Part shown: piece after piece, positions 17,710-26,487 of the stretch | How positions within the stretch are numbered: the first letter of the stretch is position 1 | Layout: every line of letters starts with the position of its first letter | Assembly: GCF_016862955.1 (NCBI RefSeq) | Contig: NZ_BONY01000095.1 | Span: 1-33,892, forward strand | Direction of reading: 5' to 3' | Origin: Rhizocola hellebori | Lineage (GTDB): Bacteria > Actinomycetota > Actinomycetes > Mycobacteriales > Micromonosporaceae | Length of the DNA: 33,892 bases | Translations under genes and position numbers: made by a program | The notes under the pieces: model-generated | Databases searched by the model: none | What the model was told of the DNA's origin: nothing | The model's input: only the letters and a program-made list of their open reading frames with translations

Positions 17710-17726
17710 GGGCCGCCAGGCGGCCC
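17710..17726. terminator. Possible hairpin between convergent genes
   Basis: GGGCCGCC-A-GGCGGCCC is a perfect inverted repeat in the gap between the squalene-repeat gene and proA. It lacks a T-run. It could end transcription from both sides, but GC-rich palindromes arise easily in such DNA. Confidence 0.3.
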
Positions 17727-17745
17727 TCCCTGCCAGGTCCGTGCG

Positions 17746-18939
17746 TCAGGCGCGGATGTGGCCGTCGCCGGTGATGACGTACTTGGTGCTGGTCAGCTCG
17801 GGTAGCCCCATCGGGCCCCGGGCGTGCAGCTTCTGCGTGGAGATGCCGATCTCGGCGCCGAAGCCCAGCTCGCCACCGTCGACGAACCTTGTCGAGGCGT
17901 TGACCAGGACAGCGGCGGCGTCGATCGCGTCGGTGAAGCGCGCCGCGGCGCGCACCGACGAGGTGATGATGGCCTCCGAGTGCCCGGAGCCGTAGCGGCG
18001 GATGTGGGCGATCGCGTCGTCCAGGGAATCGACAATCTTGAGCGAGATTTCGAGCGAGAGGAACTCGGTGCCGAAGTCCTCCTCGTTGGTGTTCACGGTG
18101 ACCCCGTTGTCCGCCAAGGCTTTCATCGCCGCAGGCAGGAACTCGTCGGCGACCGCCGCGTGCACCAGAAGCGACTCGGCCGCGTTGCAGACCGAAGGGC
18201 GCTGAACCTTGGCGTTGAGCAGGATGCGAAGCGCCATGTCGAGGTCGGCGGACTCGTCCACGTAGATGTGGCAGTTGCCCACGCCGGTCTCGATGACCGG
18301 GACCGAGGACTCCTCGACCACCGTGCGGATCAGCGAAGCACCCCCGCGCGGGATCAGCACATCGACCTGACCACGCGCCCGCATCAGCTCTTTGACACTG
18401 TCGCGAGTGGACGAATCCACCAGCTGTACCGCGTCCGCGGGAAGACCGGTGGCGGCGAGCGCGGAGCGCAGAGCCGCCACGATCGCGGCGTTGGAACGCG
18501 CGGCCGAGCCCGAGCCCCGCAACAGCACGGCATTGCCCGACTTAAGGGTCAGCCCGGCCGCGTCGGCGGTCACGTTGGGCCGTGCCTCGTAGATGATCCC
18601 GACCACCCCGAACGGGACCCGGATCTGGCGCACCTGCAGCCCGTTGGCCAGGGTGCCGCCACGTACCACCTCGCCGACCGGGTCGGGCAGGCCCGCTATG
18701 TCGCGCAGGCCCTGAGCCATGCCGCCGATGCGGGCCTGCGTCAGCAGCAAACGATCCACTGTGGACTCGGGGGTGCCCGACTTGCGGGCGACCTCAACGT
18801 CAGCCGCGTTGGCCTCGATGATCGCGGCGGCGCTGCTTTCCAGCGCGGACGCCATCGCGAGCAGCGCGGCGTCCTTCTGGGTGCGCAGCGCCGAGGCGAG
18901 CGTGATGCTGGCCGCGCGGGCCTTTTCATAGATGCTCAT
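17746..18939 (-). CDS. proA: Gamma-glutamyl phosphate reductase ProA
   Basis: A 397-residue enzyme for the second step of proline synthesis: NADPH-dependent reduction of L-glutamyl 5-phosphate to glutamate semialdehyde. It is of normal family length. Recognisable motifs are [37 protein letters not shown], the catalytic Cys251 in [11 protein letters not shown], and the C-terminal [19 protein letters not shown] 18939 overlaps the proB stop as ATGA, so the two are co-translated. Confidence 0.97.
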   Translation of the reverse strand: MSIYEKARAASITLASALRTQKDAALLAMASALESSAAAIIEANAADVEVARKSGTPESTVDRLLLTQARIGGMAQGLRDIAGLPDPVGEVVRGGTLANGLQVRQIRVPFGVVGIIYEARPNVTADAAGLTLKSGNAVLLRGSGSAARSNAAIVAALRSALAATGLPADAVQLVDSSTRDSVKELMRARGQVDVLIPRGGASLIRTVVEESSVPVIETGVGNCHIYVDESADLDMALRILLNAKVQRPSVCNAAESLLVHAAVADEFLPAAMKALADNGVTVNTNEEDFGTEFLSLEISLKIVDSLDDAIAHIRRYGSGHSEAIITSSVRAAARFTDAIDAAAVLVNASTRFVDGGELGFGAEIGISTQKLHARGPMGLPELTSTKYVITGDGHIRA

Positions 18940-20000
18940 AGCAACACCAAGTCATCTCGGTGGATCACTTCGGTGTGACCCGACTTTCCAAGCAGGGCAG
19001 GCAATTCCAGAGCGTCGTAATTGGACAGACCACGGGCCACGGCGCGCCCGGAGGTGTCGAGCAGGTCCACCGGGTCGCCGGCGATGAAGGCGCCCTCGAC
19101 GGCGGTGACCCCGGCCGGGAGCAGCGACGCGCGCCGGTCGACCACCGCGCTGACCGCCCCCGCGTCGAGGGTCAGCCGGCCCCTGGGCGTGGTGGCGTGG
19201 GCCAGCCAGTGCAGGCGGGCTGCACCTGGTACCCCCGCAGAAAAAAGCGTGCCCACCGCTTCGCCGCGCAGGGCCTGGGCGGCAAGGGACGCGGAGGTCA
19301 GGATGACCGGAATGCCGGCGCCGCTGGCGATTCTGGCCGCTTCCACCTTCGTCACCATTCCGCCGGTGCCGACGCCGGCCTTGCCCACCCCACCCACGGA
19401 GACGTCGGCGAGCTTGGCAAAGTCCCTTACCGTGGCGATGCGCCGCGAGTCGGGCAACGAAGGGTCACCGGTGTAGAGAGCGTCCACATCGGACAGAAGC
19501 AGCAGCAGGTCCGCTTGCACCAGCGCGGCCACCAGCGCCGCGAGCCGGTCGTTGTCCCCGAAGCGGATCTCCTCGGTGGCCACCGTGTCGTTCTCGTTGA
19601 TCACTGGGATGACCTTCATGTCGAGCAGCTTGCGCAAGGTGCGGAACGCGTTTCGGTAGTGGGCGCGCCGGGTCACGTCGTCGACGGTCAGCAACACCTG
19701 CCCCACCACCCGGCCATGCTTGCCGAACTCCTCCGTGTAGGCGTGCACCAACCTGCCCTGGCCCACGCTGGCTGCCGCCTGCTGCGTGGCCAGGTCCCGC
19801 GGTCGCCTGCGCAGCCCGAGCGGCGCGAGCCCGGCGGCGATGGCGCCGCTGGACACCAGCACGATCTCTTGGGGCAGGACCGCCAGCGCGGTGACCAGGT
19901 CTGCCAGCCGCGCCGGGTCGAGCCCGCCGCTGGCGGTCGTCAACGATGACGAGCCGACCTTGACAACAATGCGCTTGGCGCGGGTGACTTGCACGCGCAT
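18936..20000 (-). CDS. proB: Glutamate 5-kinase ProB
   Basis: A 354-residue enzyme that phosphorylates glutamate to start proline synthesis and is normally feedback-inhibited by proline. The amino-acid kinase domain covers residues 1-255 ([52 protein letters not shown]). A PUA domain fills the C-terminus (about 270-350; [26 protein letters not shown]). ATG 20000 has TAATCT six bases upstream and no Shine-Dalgarno sequence. It is divergent from the alkyltransferase-like gene with 38 bases between. Confidence 0.97.
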   Translation of the reverse strand: MRVQVTRAKRIVVKVGSSSLTTASGGLDPARLADLVTALAVLPQEIVLVSSGAIAAGLAPLGLRRRPRDLATQQAAASVGQGRLVHAYTEEFGKHGRVVGQVLLTVDDVTRRAHYRNAFRTLRKLLDMKVIPVINENDTVATEEIRFGDNDRLAALVAALVQADLLLLLSDVDALYTGDPSLPDSRRIATVRDFAKLADVSVGGVGKAGVGTGGMVTKVEAARIASGAGIPVILTSASLAAQALRGEAVGTLFSAGVPGAARLHWLAHATTPRGRLTLDAGAVSAVVDRRASLLPAGVTAVEGAFIAGDPVDLLDTSGRAVARGLSNYDALELPALLGKSGHTEVIHRDDLVLL

Positions 20001-20006
20001 TGGTAA

Positions 20007-20012
20007 AGATTA
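20007..20012 (-). promoter_or_regulatory. Probable -10 element of proBA
   Basis: TAATCT on the minus strand ends six bases before ATG 20000, consistent with a leaderless proBA transcript. Confidence 0.52.
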
Positions 20013-20038
20013 GCCCTGACCGCCTAACGTATTTTCTC

Positions 20039-20332
20039 GTGACACCGGAGGAGTACGTCGAAGCCGTTCTGGCGATGGTGGAAAGCATCCCGCCGGGGCG
20101 AGTCATGACGTACGGCGCGATCGCCGACGCCCTGGCCGACGAGTCCGGCCGCAACTCGGCCCGCCGAGTAGGTTCGATCATGGCTCGCCACGGCGGCGCC
20201 GTCCCCTGGCACCGCGTCGTCGGCGCCGGAGGCCGCCTGGTCCCCGGCCACGAAGCCGAAGCCAGACGCCGCCTCGAAGCCGAAGGCGTCCCCTTCCGCT
20301 CCAACCGAGTAAGCCCCGAAGCTTTTCTATAA
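20039..20332 (+). CDS. Alkyltransferase-like protein (ATL, non-catalytic MGMT homologue)
   Basis: A 97-residue DNA-binding protein of the ATL family. It keeps the MGMT DNA-binding fold (IPPGRVMTYGAIAD, ARRVGSIM) but carries Trp57 in PWHRVV where MGMT has the alkyl-accepting Cys of PCHRV. ATLs flip and shield O6-alkylguanine and pass it to nucleotide excision repair instead of repairing it. I chose GTG 20039 because ATL homology starts there; TTG 20000 would add 13 residues and overlap the proB start. The last six bases overlap the convergent gamma-glutamyltransferase gene. Confidence 0.9.
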   Translation: MTPEEYVEAVLAMVESIPPGRVMTYGAIADALADESGRNSARRVGSIMARHGGAVPWHRVVGAGGRLVPGHEAEARRRLEAEGVPFRSNRVSPEAFL

Positions 20333-21721
20333 AAGAGCTGCGGATCCGTCGCGGCGGGGGTCGCCGGAGGCGCCGGTGACGCCGATGGCCGAGACTCCGC
20401 CGAAGTAGTGGTTGGTCTGGCTCCAGCGGTTCACCCGGAAGCCCGCTTCGACGAGGGCTTTCTCCTCGGCCACGGCGAAGTCAGGCTCGACGTGGACGAG
20501 ATCGGTGACCGTGTGCAGGCGGGGGGTGGCCACGGCCTCCTCCACCTTCTTGCCGTCGACCAGTGCCGCGATCAGGGTGGTCAGCAGCGCTGACCTGATC
20601 CGCGACGCGCCGGCGGAGCCGGCCGCGAGCACGAGGTCGCCGTGTTCGTCGAGGGCCACCAGCGGGCACATCATCGAGGCGATCCTGTCGCCGGGCGCTT
20701 GCTCTCCGGTGTTCAGCTCGCCTTCGCCGAGCATCGAGTTGAGGTGCACTCCGGCGCCGGGAATCCAGATGCCCGCGCCGAGCCCGAGCGTGGTGGTGAC
20801 CACGCACGCGTTTCCGTCGGCGTCCACCACGCTGATGTTGGTGGTTTCGCCGTACCCGTCGAAAACGCTGGGCCCCAGCGCTTTCGCGAGAATCACCGCG
20901 CGGACGGCGGTGTCCATGCCGGTCAGCGGCGGGAGCGCGCGCAGCGTGGCCAGGGTCTGGTTCAGGTCGTGGCGGCCGAACACCGTGCAGCCGTCTATGG
21001 GTGCGCCAACCACGTCGCGCTCGATAACCCGGTAGGACGCCAGGTCACCTGGCCCGAGCGAACCGCCGTCGGCCCTTACCGCGTCGATCGCCATGCGTCC
21101 CAGCTGGCCGGTGTAGAGCACGCCGGGCCCGTCGTGAGCGATCAGGTGGAGCGTGTCGGCGAGGCCCGGGTGATAGAGCCTGTCCCCGGGACCGAGCGGA
21201 ACCCCGTGCGGGGTATAGGCGGCGGCACCCTGATCGAGCACCATCGCTTCCAGGAGTGCGGGCAGCGTCGCAGCGTGCGCCTCGGGGACGGTGACCCCCT
21301 CGCGGGCCAAATAAGCGACTGGCTCAACTACGTCAGCCCAGGGCAACCTGCCCCAGCGGGCGTGAATTTCGCCACACCCGGCCGCGACGCCGGGGACCGC
21401 GACACTGGACCCACCGATCTCGTAGGGCAGCGGCACCTCACCGAATTTGATGGCGATGGGGCGCATCGGTCCGGCCAGGCGATCGCCGTCCAGGCCGGGT
21501 GCCGCGCAAAAGAAGTCGAGGCAGGTCACGCGCTTGGTTGCGGCCTCGTAATAGGTGGCGAATCCGCCGCCGCCGAGGCCGGTGAAGATGCTCTCCGAGA
21601 CGCAGGCGGCGAGCGTCGCGGCGACCGCTGCATCCGCAGCCGTTCCGCCCCGCTGCAGCGTCCGAATGCCCATTTCCACCGTGGCCGGATGGCCCGCGGC
21701 CACACCGGGTGGCACCACCAT
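20327..21721 (-). CDS. ggt: Gamma-glutamyltransferase (short, no signal peptide)
   Basis: A 464-residue Ntn-hydrolase of the GGT family, which transfers or hydrolyses gamma-glutamyl groups from glutathione-like compounds. The N-terminus GHPATVEMGIRTLQRGGTAADAAVAATLA and GLGGGGF are classic. The autoprocessing nucleophile should be Thr293 in GETTNISVVDADGN, giving subunits of about 292 and 172 residues. It is about 100 residues shorter than E. coli GGT and has no signal peptide, so it is probably cytoplasmic. ATG 21721 follows a GGGAGG site. It is divergent from the symporter gene, only 28 bases away. Confidence 0.9.
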   Translation of the reverse strand: MVVPPGVAAGHPATVEMGIRTLQRGGTAADAAVAATLAACVSESIFTGLGGGGFATYYEAATKRVTCLDFFCAAPGLDGDRLAGPMRPIAIKFGEVPLPYEIGGSSVAVPGVAAGCGEIHARWGRLPWADVVEPVAYLAREGVTVPEAHAATLPALLEAMVLDQGAAAYTPHGVPLGPGDRLYHPGLADTLHLIAHDGPGVLYTGQLGRMAIDAVRADGGSLGPGDLASYRVIERDVVGAPIDGCTVFGRHDLNQTLATLRALPPLTGMDTAVRAVILAKALGPSVFDGYGETTNISVVDADGNACVVTTTLGLGAGIWIPGAGVHLNSMLGEGELNTGEQAPGDRIASMMCPLVALDEHGDLVLAAGSAGASRIRSALLTTLIAALVDGKKVEEAVATPRLHTVTDLVHVEPDFAVAEEKALVEAGFRVNRWSQTNHYFGGVSAIGVTGASGDPRRDGSAALL

Positions 21722-21749
21722 TCAACTACCTCCCGTACCATCCGCGCTC

Positions 21750-23102
21750 ATGACATCCAGTGTGGAGGTGACCCAGCCGCGAGCTGTAACGCTTCCCACG
21801 CGCGTGCGGGTCGGCTACTCACTCGGCTCATTGGTCACCGGTTCTTTTGGCACTGTTCCAGGGTTGCTCCTGCTGCCCTATTTGACCAACACCATGGGAG
21901 TTGCCGCAGGTGTAGCGGCGTTGCTCGTGCTGTTGCCAAAAGCCTGGGATGTCGTATTGAACCCCATCGTGGGCCGGATCTCTGACCGGACCCAGACCCG
22001 ATGGGGCGCGCGTCGCCCCTACCTGCTCTTCGCGGGCATCACGGTGACCGTGCTGTTCATCTTGATCTTTGCCGCCCCGCTGGGGGCCGAGCCCGGCGCC
22101 GGGTACTTCGTCGCCGCGATGTTCCTGCTGACCGCGACCGCCTTCGCCTTCTTCCAGGTGCCCTACGTCGCCATGCCGGCCGAGATGACCGACTCCTATT
22201 CGGAGCGCACCAGGCTGATGACGTGGCGGGTCGCGCTGCTGGCCACCTCCATCCTGGTTGCCGGGGCAGGCGCGCCCTACATCCTGGACGCCATGGGCGG
22301 GGGGATCCCCGGCCATCGCTGGATGGCGGTGTTCGTCGGCGCGATCATGCTCGCCGGGACCCTCATCGTCTTCTACAGCACGGCCAAGGCGCCGGTCGGC
22401 CAGGTGACCGCGAGCGAGCCGTCGTTGCGGGCGCAGCTTCGCGTCGCGGCCGCCAACAAGCCCTTCCGTGTGCTGGTGGTCTGCTTCGTGGCGCAGTCGA
22501 CCGGGGTCGCCTGCATGCTCGCCGGGGTGCGCTACTTCGCCGTGTACGTCATGGACGACCTGGGCGCGACCACCTGGCTGTTCCTGATCGTGGTGAGCCC
22601 GGCGCTGTTCACCACGCCCATCTGGCGACGGGTCGGGGAGCGGTACGGCAAGCTGCGCGGCTACGTTCTCGCCTCGATCACCCTGACCGCCGCCACCTTC
22701 GCGCTCACCGCGGCGCCGCTGCTGCCCGACTTCGGCGTCTACGCGATCATCGCGCTGATCGGCTTCGGCTACGCCGGCCAGCAGCTGTTCGGCCTGGCCA
22801 TGTTGCCCGACTGCATCGCCTACGACACCCGCCGCACAGGCAAGCGCCAGGCCGGCGTGTTCACCGGGGTGTGGACGGCGGGGGAGACCCTCGGTCTCGC
22901 GCTCGGGCCGGGCATCTACGCCTTCGTGCTGGAGCTGTTCGAGTACGTCTCCACCAACACCGGCGTTTTCCTGCCACAGACCTCGCTGGCCGAAAACGGC
23001 GTGCTTCTCGGATTCACGCTGGTCCCTGCCTTTATCGTCGGCATCGCGCTGGTGTTGCTACGCGGATACGATCTCGAAGAGGACCAATTGGCCACCGCGT
23101 GA
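21750..23102 (+). CDS. MFS transporter, GPH sugar/cation symporter type
   Basis: A 450-residue, twelve-helix transporter of the glycoside-pentoside-hexuronide:cation symporter branch of the MFS. Diagnostic stretches are KAWDVVLNPIVGRISDRTQTRWGARRPY near residue 70 and FFQVPYVAMPAEMTDSYSERTRL near 135. A later RRTGKRQAGVFTGVWT segment is typical too. The substrate cannot be told. ATG 21750 has TACCAT eight bases upstream and no Shine-Dalgarno sequence. nuoB starts 14 bases after its stop, so the symporter may share transcripts with the nuo cluster, though nuoB also has its own -10-like element. Confidence 0.9.
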   Translation: MTSSVEVTQPRAVTLPTRVRVGYSLGSLVTGSFGTVPGLLLLPYLTNTMGVAAGVAALLVLLPKAWDVVLNPIVGRISDRTQTRWGARRPYLLFAGITVTVLFILIFAAPLGAEPGAGYFVAAMFLLTATAFAFFQVPYVAMPAEMTDSYSERTRLMTWRVALLATSILVAGAGAPYILDAMGGGIPGHRWMAVFVGAIMLAGTLIVFYSTAKAPVGQVTASEPSLRAQLRVAAANKPFRVLVVCFVAQSTGVACMLAGVRYFAVYVMDDLGATTWLFLIVVSPALFTTPIWRRVGERYGKLRGYVLASITLTAATFALTAAPLLPDFGVYAIIALIGFGYAGQQLFGLAMLPDCIAYDTRRTGKRQAGVFTGVWTAGETLGLALGPGIYAFVLELFEYVSTNTGVFLPQTSLAENGVLLGFTLVPAFIVGIALVLLRGYDLEEDQLATA

Positions 23103-23104
23103 GT

Positions 23105-23110
23105 TAGTCT
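23105..23110 (+). promoter_or_regulatory. Probable -10 element of nuoB
   Basis: TAGTCT ends six bases before ATG 23117 in the 14-base gap after the symporter gene, with no ribosome binding site. Confidence 0.45.
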
Positions 23111-23116
23111 GCCCAC

Positions 23117-23629
23117 ATGTCAGTGCTCGGCGACCCGATCAAGTTCGTCCTGAACTGGGGACGGCGCTATTCGCTGTGGGTGTTCAACTTCGGCCTCGCG
23201 TGCTGCGCCATCGAGTTCATCGCCACCAGCATGGGCCGGCACGACTTCATCCGGCTCGGCGTCATCCCCTTCGCCCACGGGCCGCGCCAGGCCGACCTGA
23301 TGGTGGTGTCGGGCACGGTGACCGACAAGATGGCCCCGGCCATCAAACGGCTCTACGACCAGATGCCCGAGCCCAAATATGTGATCTCGTTCGGCGCGTG
23401 CAGCAACTGCGGCGGGCCGTACTGGGACTCCTACTCGGTCACCAAAGGTGTGGATCAGATCATTCCGGTGGACGTCTACGTGCCCGGCTGCCCGCCCCGT
23501 CCGGAGGCCCTGCTGCACGGGATCCTGCGGTTGCAGGAGAAGATCGCCGGTGAGAAGTCCGGTTTCGGCGGAGTTTCGCGGCCCGACATCGCGGCGTTGG
23601 CGTCCCCGCGGGTGGTGCGGGCGAGCTAA
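23117..23629 (+). CDS. nuoB: NADH-quinone oxidoreductase subunit B-like protein
   Basis: A 170-residue homologue of NuoB, the subunit that holds the terminal iron-sulfur cluster N2 next to the quinone site of complex I. The four expected ligands are present: Cys29-Cys30 (GLACCAIEF), Cys95 (GACSN) and Cys125 (PGCPPRPE). Cys98 is an extra cysteine close to the ligand Cys95. The core is full length and ends with a short variable tail. In normal complex I the N2 cluster lies at the NuoB-NuoD interface, but no nuoD is encoded in this cluster. It is preceded by a symporter gene where nuoA would normally be, and followed nine bases later by a DUF2252 gene. Confidence 0.95.
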   Translation: MSVLGDPIKFVLNWGRRYSLWVFNFGLACCAIEFIATSMGRHDFIRLGVIPFAHGPRQADLMVVSGTVTDKMAPAIKRLYDQMPEPKYVISFGACSNCGGPYWDSYSVTKGVDQIIPVDVYVPGCPPRPEALLHGILRLQEKIAGEKSGFGGVSRPDIAALASPRVVRAS

Positions 23630-23632
23630 CCT
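23627..23632 (+). promoter_or_regulatory. Probable -10 element of the DUF2252 gene
   Basis: TAACCT ends six bases before ATG 23639. Its TAA is the nuoB stop codon. No ribosome binding site is visible. Confidence 0.42.
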
Positions 23633-23638
23633 GCCCGC

Positions 23639-24931
23639 ATGACCAGATCTGATCAGATCCTGGACGTGCTCGTCACCGAGTTCGGCCAGCTTATGGCGGT
23701 CGAGCCCGCGGCGTTCCGGCGCAAGTTCCGCAAGATGGCCTCCAGCGCGTTCGCGTTCTACCGCGGCAGCGCCGCCCTGTTTTACGCCGACATGGTGAAC
23801 GGCTACGCAGACTCGGCCTTCCTCGACAAGCAGACCAGCCGGGTGTGGATCCACGGTGACCTGCATGCGGAGAACTTCGGCACGTACATGAACTCCGATG
23901 GCATCCTCGTCTTCAACGTCAACGACTTCGATGAGGCCTATGTCGGTCCGTTCCTGTGGGATCTGCGCCGGTTCGTAGCGAGCGTGGCCTTGATCGCCTA
24001 CGCCAAGGCGCTGTCCGACGACACGATCAGCTACCTGGTCACCGCATTTGCCAACTCCTATCTGGCGGAGTTGCGGGCGATCGCGCAGGGTGGCGACGAC
24101 GCCATCGGCTCGCTGACCATCGAGACCACCACCGGCCCGCTGCACCGGGTGCTGCAGATGGCCCGCCTGAACACCCGCGTCGATCTGCTGGGCCAGCAGA
24201 CGGTCATCGACAACTACGAACGACGGTTCGCCCAGGGCGACGGGATCTTCCTGATCGACCAGGCCGCCAAGGAGTCGGTTCAGGAGGCTTTTCAGGGGTA
24301 CCTGACCACGCTGCCCGAGCACACCCACCGCGTCTCGCACACGATCAAGGACATCGTGCTGCGCAAGGGCGTCGGGATCGGCTCGGCGGGCCTGCCGTCG
24401 TACAACATCCTGCTCGAAGGGCATACCCAGGCCCTGGAGAACGATGTGATCATCTACATGAAGCAGGCTCAGACGCCGGCCGTGGCTCGCTATATCGACG
24501 ATGCTCGGGTGCGCGGCTACTTCCAGCATCAGGGCCACCGCACGGCGGAATCGCAGCGCGCCCTTCAGGCCGCGGCCGATGTCTGGCTCGGCTACACCGA
24601 GCTGGGCGGGGTGGGCCAGATGGCGGCCGAGGTTTCCCCTTACGCGTCCGACCTCGACTGGGCCGACGTGAACGAGCCCGACGAGTTGGTGAGCGTGGTA
24701 CGCGAGCTGGGCCGGGCGGTCGCCCGGATGCACTCGGTCGCCGACGATGAGTCCAGTCACGACCTGGTCGACTTCTCCACCGAGGAGGCGATCGTCGCCC
24801 AGATCGACCGTGATGAGTCTGGTTTTGTGGCGGGTCTGCGCGACTTCGCGCACGCCTATGGGGCTCAGGCGCGTTCGGATCATCAGTTGTTCGTCGATCT
24901 GTTTCGCAACGGCAGGCTTCCCGGCGTGTAA
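23639..24931 (+). CDS. DUF2252 protein with kinase-like motifs
   Basis: A 430-residue soluble protein of the DUF2252 family. FAFYRGSAALFYADM (about 38-52) is a family hallmark. HGDLHAEN at 72-79 and NDFD at 95-98 resemble the catalytic loop and metal-binding Asp of aminoglycoside-phosphotransferase-like kinases, so a phosphotransferase fold is a fair inference, though no activity is established that I know of. The gene interrupts the nuo cluster between nuoB and nuoC, with nine bases on each side. It occupies no normal complex I position and shows no similarity to NuoD. Codon use looks like its neighbours. It may regulate or modify the complex, or be an unrelated gene that landed in the operon. 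Confidence 0.9.
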   Translation: MTRSDQILDVLVTEFGQLMAVEPAAFRRKFRKMASSAFAFYRGSAALFYADMVNGYADSAFLDKQTSRVWIHGDLHAENFGTYMNSDGILVFNVNDFDEAYVGPFLWDLRRFVASVALIAYAKALSDDTISYLVTAFANSYLAELRAIAQGGDDAIGSLTIETTTGPLHRVLQMARLNTRVDLLGQQTVIDNYERRFAQGDGIFLIDQAAKESVQEAFQGYLTTLPEHTHRVSHTIKDIVLRKGVGIGSAGLPSYNILLEGHTQALENDVIIYMKQAQTPAVARYIDDARVRGYFQHQGHRTAESQRALQAAADVWLGYTELGGVGQMAAEVSPYASDLDWADVNEPDELVSVVRELGRAVARMHSVADDESSHDLVDFSTEEAIVAQIDRDESGFVAGLRDFAHAYGAQARSDHQLFVDLFRNGRLPGV

Positions 24932-24934
24932 ATT
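24929..24934 (+). promoter_or_regulatory. Probable -10 element of nuoC
   Basis: TAAATT ends six bases before ATG 24941. Its TAA is the DUF2252 stop codon. No ribosome binding site is visible. Confidence 0.45.
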
Positions 24935-24940
24935 CAGCGC

Positions 24941-25501
24941 ATGCCACCAGAGGACATCGGCGTAAGGCTGGCAGAGCGGATAACCGGCGCCACCACCAGC
25001 GTTTCCGGTGGCGAGGGCTTCGCCAGGACAACCATTGACGTGCCGCCCGACCAGTGGGTCGCGGCTGCGGCAACGCTGCGCGACGAGTTCGACTGCAACT
25101 TCTTCGACTGGCTTTCGGCCGTCGATGAGCTGGCGGAGGGCTTCTCGGTGGTGGCCCATGTCTGGTCGACCAAGGGCCGCAAGGGCGTGTTGCTGCGTAC
25201 GAGGGTCCCGGTCGCCGAGCCAACGCTGGCATCCATTGTCGAGGTTTACCCGGGCGCGGCGTGGCATGAGCGCGAGACTTACGAGATGTTCGGCATCGGG
25301 TTTCCCGGCCCGCTGGAGCCGTTGCTGCTTCCACCCGAGTTCGAGGGCCACCCGTTGCGCAAGAGCTTCATCCTGGCCAGCCGCGTGGCCAAGGTGTGGC
25401 CAGGGGCGAAGGAGCCGGGCGAGTCGCACGACCCCAAGGCGCCCAAGCGCACCACCATGCGCCCACCCGGCGTTCCCGCACCAGGCGAATGGGGGAATTG
25501 A
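24941..25501 (+). CDS. nuoC: NADH-quinone oxidoreductase subunit C-like protein
   Basis: A 186-residue homologue of NuoC (30-kDa subunit), a structural part of the peripheral arm that packs on NuoD. The domain runs from about residue 40 to 150, with FFDWLSAVDE, the signature WHERETYEMFGIGFPGPLEPL and GHPLRKSF. The tail (about 150-186) is Pro/Lys-rich. It is not fused to NuoD. Its TGA overlaps the nuoH ATG by one base (TGATG), so nuoD-nuoG, which normally follow, are absent without any scar. Confidence 0.92.
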   Translation: MPPEDIGVRLAERITGATTSVSGGEGFARTTIDVPPDQWVAAAATLRDEFDCNFFDWLSAVDELAEGFSVVAHVWSTKGRKGVLLRTRVPVAEPTLASIVEVYPGAAWHERETYEMFGIGFPGPLEPLLLPPEFEGHPLRKSFILASRVAKVWPGAKEPGESHDPKAPKRTTMRPPGVPAPGEWGN

Positions 25502-26460
25502 TGGACTGGCTTGAGCTGGCGCTGCGGGTGGGTGCCGTCACGGTCGCCTTCCTGGTGCTGCCACTGCTGGTGGGGCAGACCGAGCACAAGGTGATGGCGC
25601 ACATGCAGGCGCGGCTCGGTCCGATGTATGCGGGCGCGTTCCACGGCTGGGCGCAGCTGATCGCCGATGGCGTGAAGTTCGTGCAGAAGGAGGACATCAC
25701 GCCGCGTGCGGCCGACGGCCCGGTCTTCAAGCTCGCGCCGGGCGTGGCGCTGATTCCTTACCTGCTGGTGTTGCTGGTGATTCCGCTGGGTCCAGGTGAC
25801 CTGGTCGGCCAGCCGCTCGACATTGGACTGTTCTTCGCGCTCGCCATCGTCGGCGTCGGCGTGGTGGCCGTGCTGATGGCCGCCTGGTCGTCGGCAAACA
25901 AGTATTCGCTTCTCGGCGGCCTGCGCGCGGCGGCTCAGCTGATGGGTTACGAGCTGCCGTTCGTGCTCGCCGCGGCGAGCGTGGCCATGGCGGCGGGCAC
26001 CTTGAGCCTTCCCCTCATCGTCGAGCGCTGGGAGCCGTGGTGGTTGCTGTGGCAGCTGCCCGCGACTCTGGTCTTCTTCATCGCCGGGCTGGCCGAGATT
26101 CGGCGGCCGCCGTTCGACATGCCGATCGCCGATTCCGAGCTCGTGTTCGGCTATATGACCGAATACACCGGCCTGCGATTTGCCTTCTTCCTGCTCGCCG
26201 AATACGTGGGCATCGTGGTGATCTCCGCGCTCACCGCCACCCTTTTCCTGGGCGGCTGGCACGGGCCGATGGCCGAGTCGCTGGGCTGGCTCTGGATGCT
26301 GCTCAAGACGGGCGCGGTCGCGTTCCTCGTCATCTGGTTCCGGGTCGCCTGGCCACGCCTGCGCGAGGACCAGCTGCAACGGCTTTGCTGGCTCATCCTG
26401 GTGCCGGTGGCGCTGGCTCAGCTCGTGCTGACGGCCTGGGTGCGGGTCGCTATGGCGTAG
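25501..26460 (+). CDS. nuoH: NADH-quinone oxidoreductase subunit H-like protein
   Basis: A 319-residue membrane subunit with about eight helices. NuoH forms the floor of the quinone chamber and links the peripheral and membrane arms. Family signatures are EHKVMAHMQARLGPMYAG (residues 28-45), KEDITP, WSSANKYSLLGGLRAAAQ, EIRRPPFDMPIADSELV and FAFFLLAEY. ATG 25501 overlaps the nuoC stop codon. It is slightly shorter than typical NuoH but complete. Confidence 0.95.
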   Translation: MDWLELALRVGAVTVAFLVLPLLVGQTEHKVMAHMQARLGPMYAGAFHGWAQLIADGVKFVQKEDITPRAADGPVFKLAPGVALIPYLLVLLVIPLGPGDLVGQPLDIGLFFALAIVGVGVVAVLMAAWSSANKYSLLGGLRAAAQLMGYELPFVLAAASVAMAAGTLSLPLIVERWEPWWLLWQLPATLVFFIAGLAEIRRPPFDMPIADSELVFGYMTEYTGLRFAFFLLAEYVGIVVISALTATLFLGGWHGPMAESLGWLWMLLKTGAVAFLVIWFRVAWPRLREDQLQRLCWLILVPVALAQLVLTAWVRVAMA

Positions 26461-26487
26461 TGGGTCGCGAAGCGGGAGGATGACTTC

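Noticed and set aside
23639-24931. Reading the DUF2252 gene as a divergent NuoD
   Set aside because: It has the DUF2252 hallmarks and kinase-like motifs and none of the NuoD/hydrogenase-large-subunit sequence features.
23120-25429. A 769-codon open frame on the minus strand antisense to nuoB, DUF2252 and nuoC
   Set aside because: It mirrors the codon bias of the true genes in GC-rich DNA, has no recognisable domain, and the plus strand encodes three clear families.
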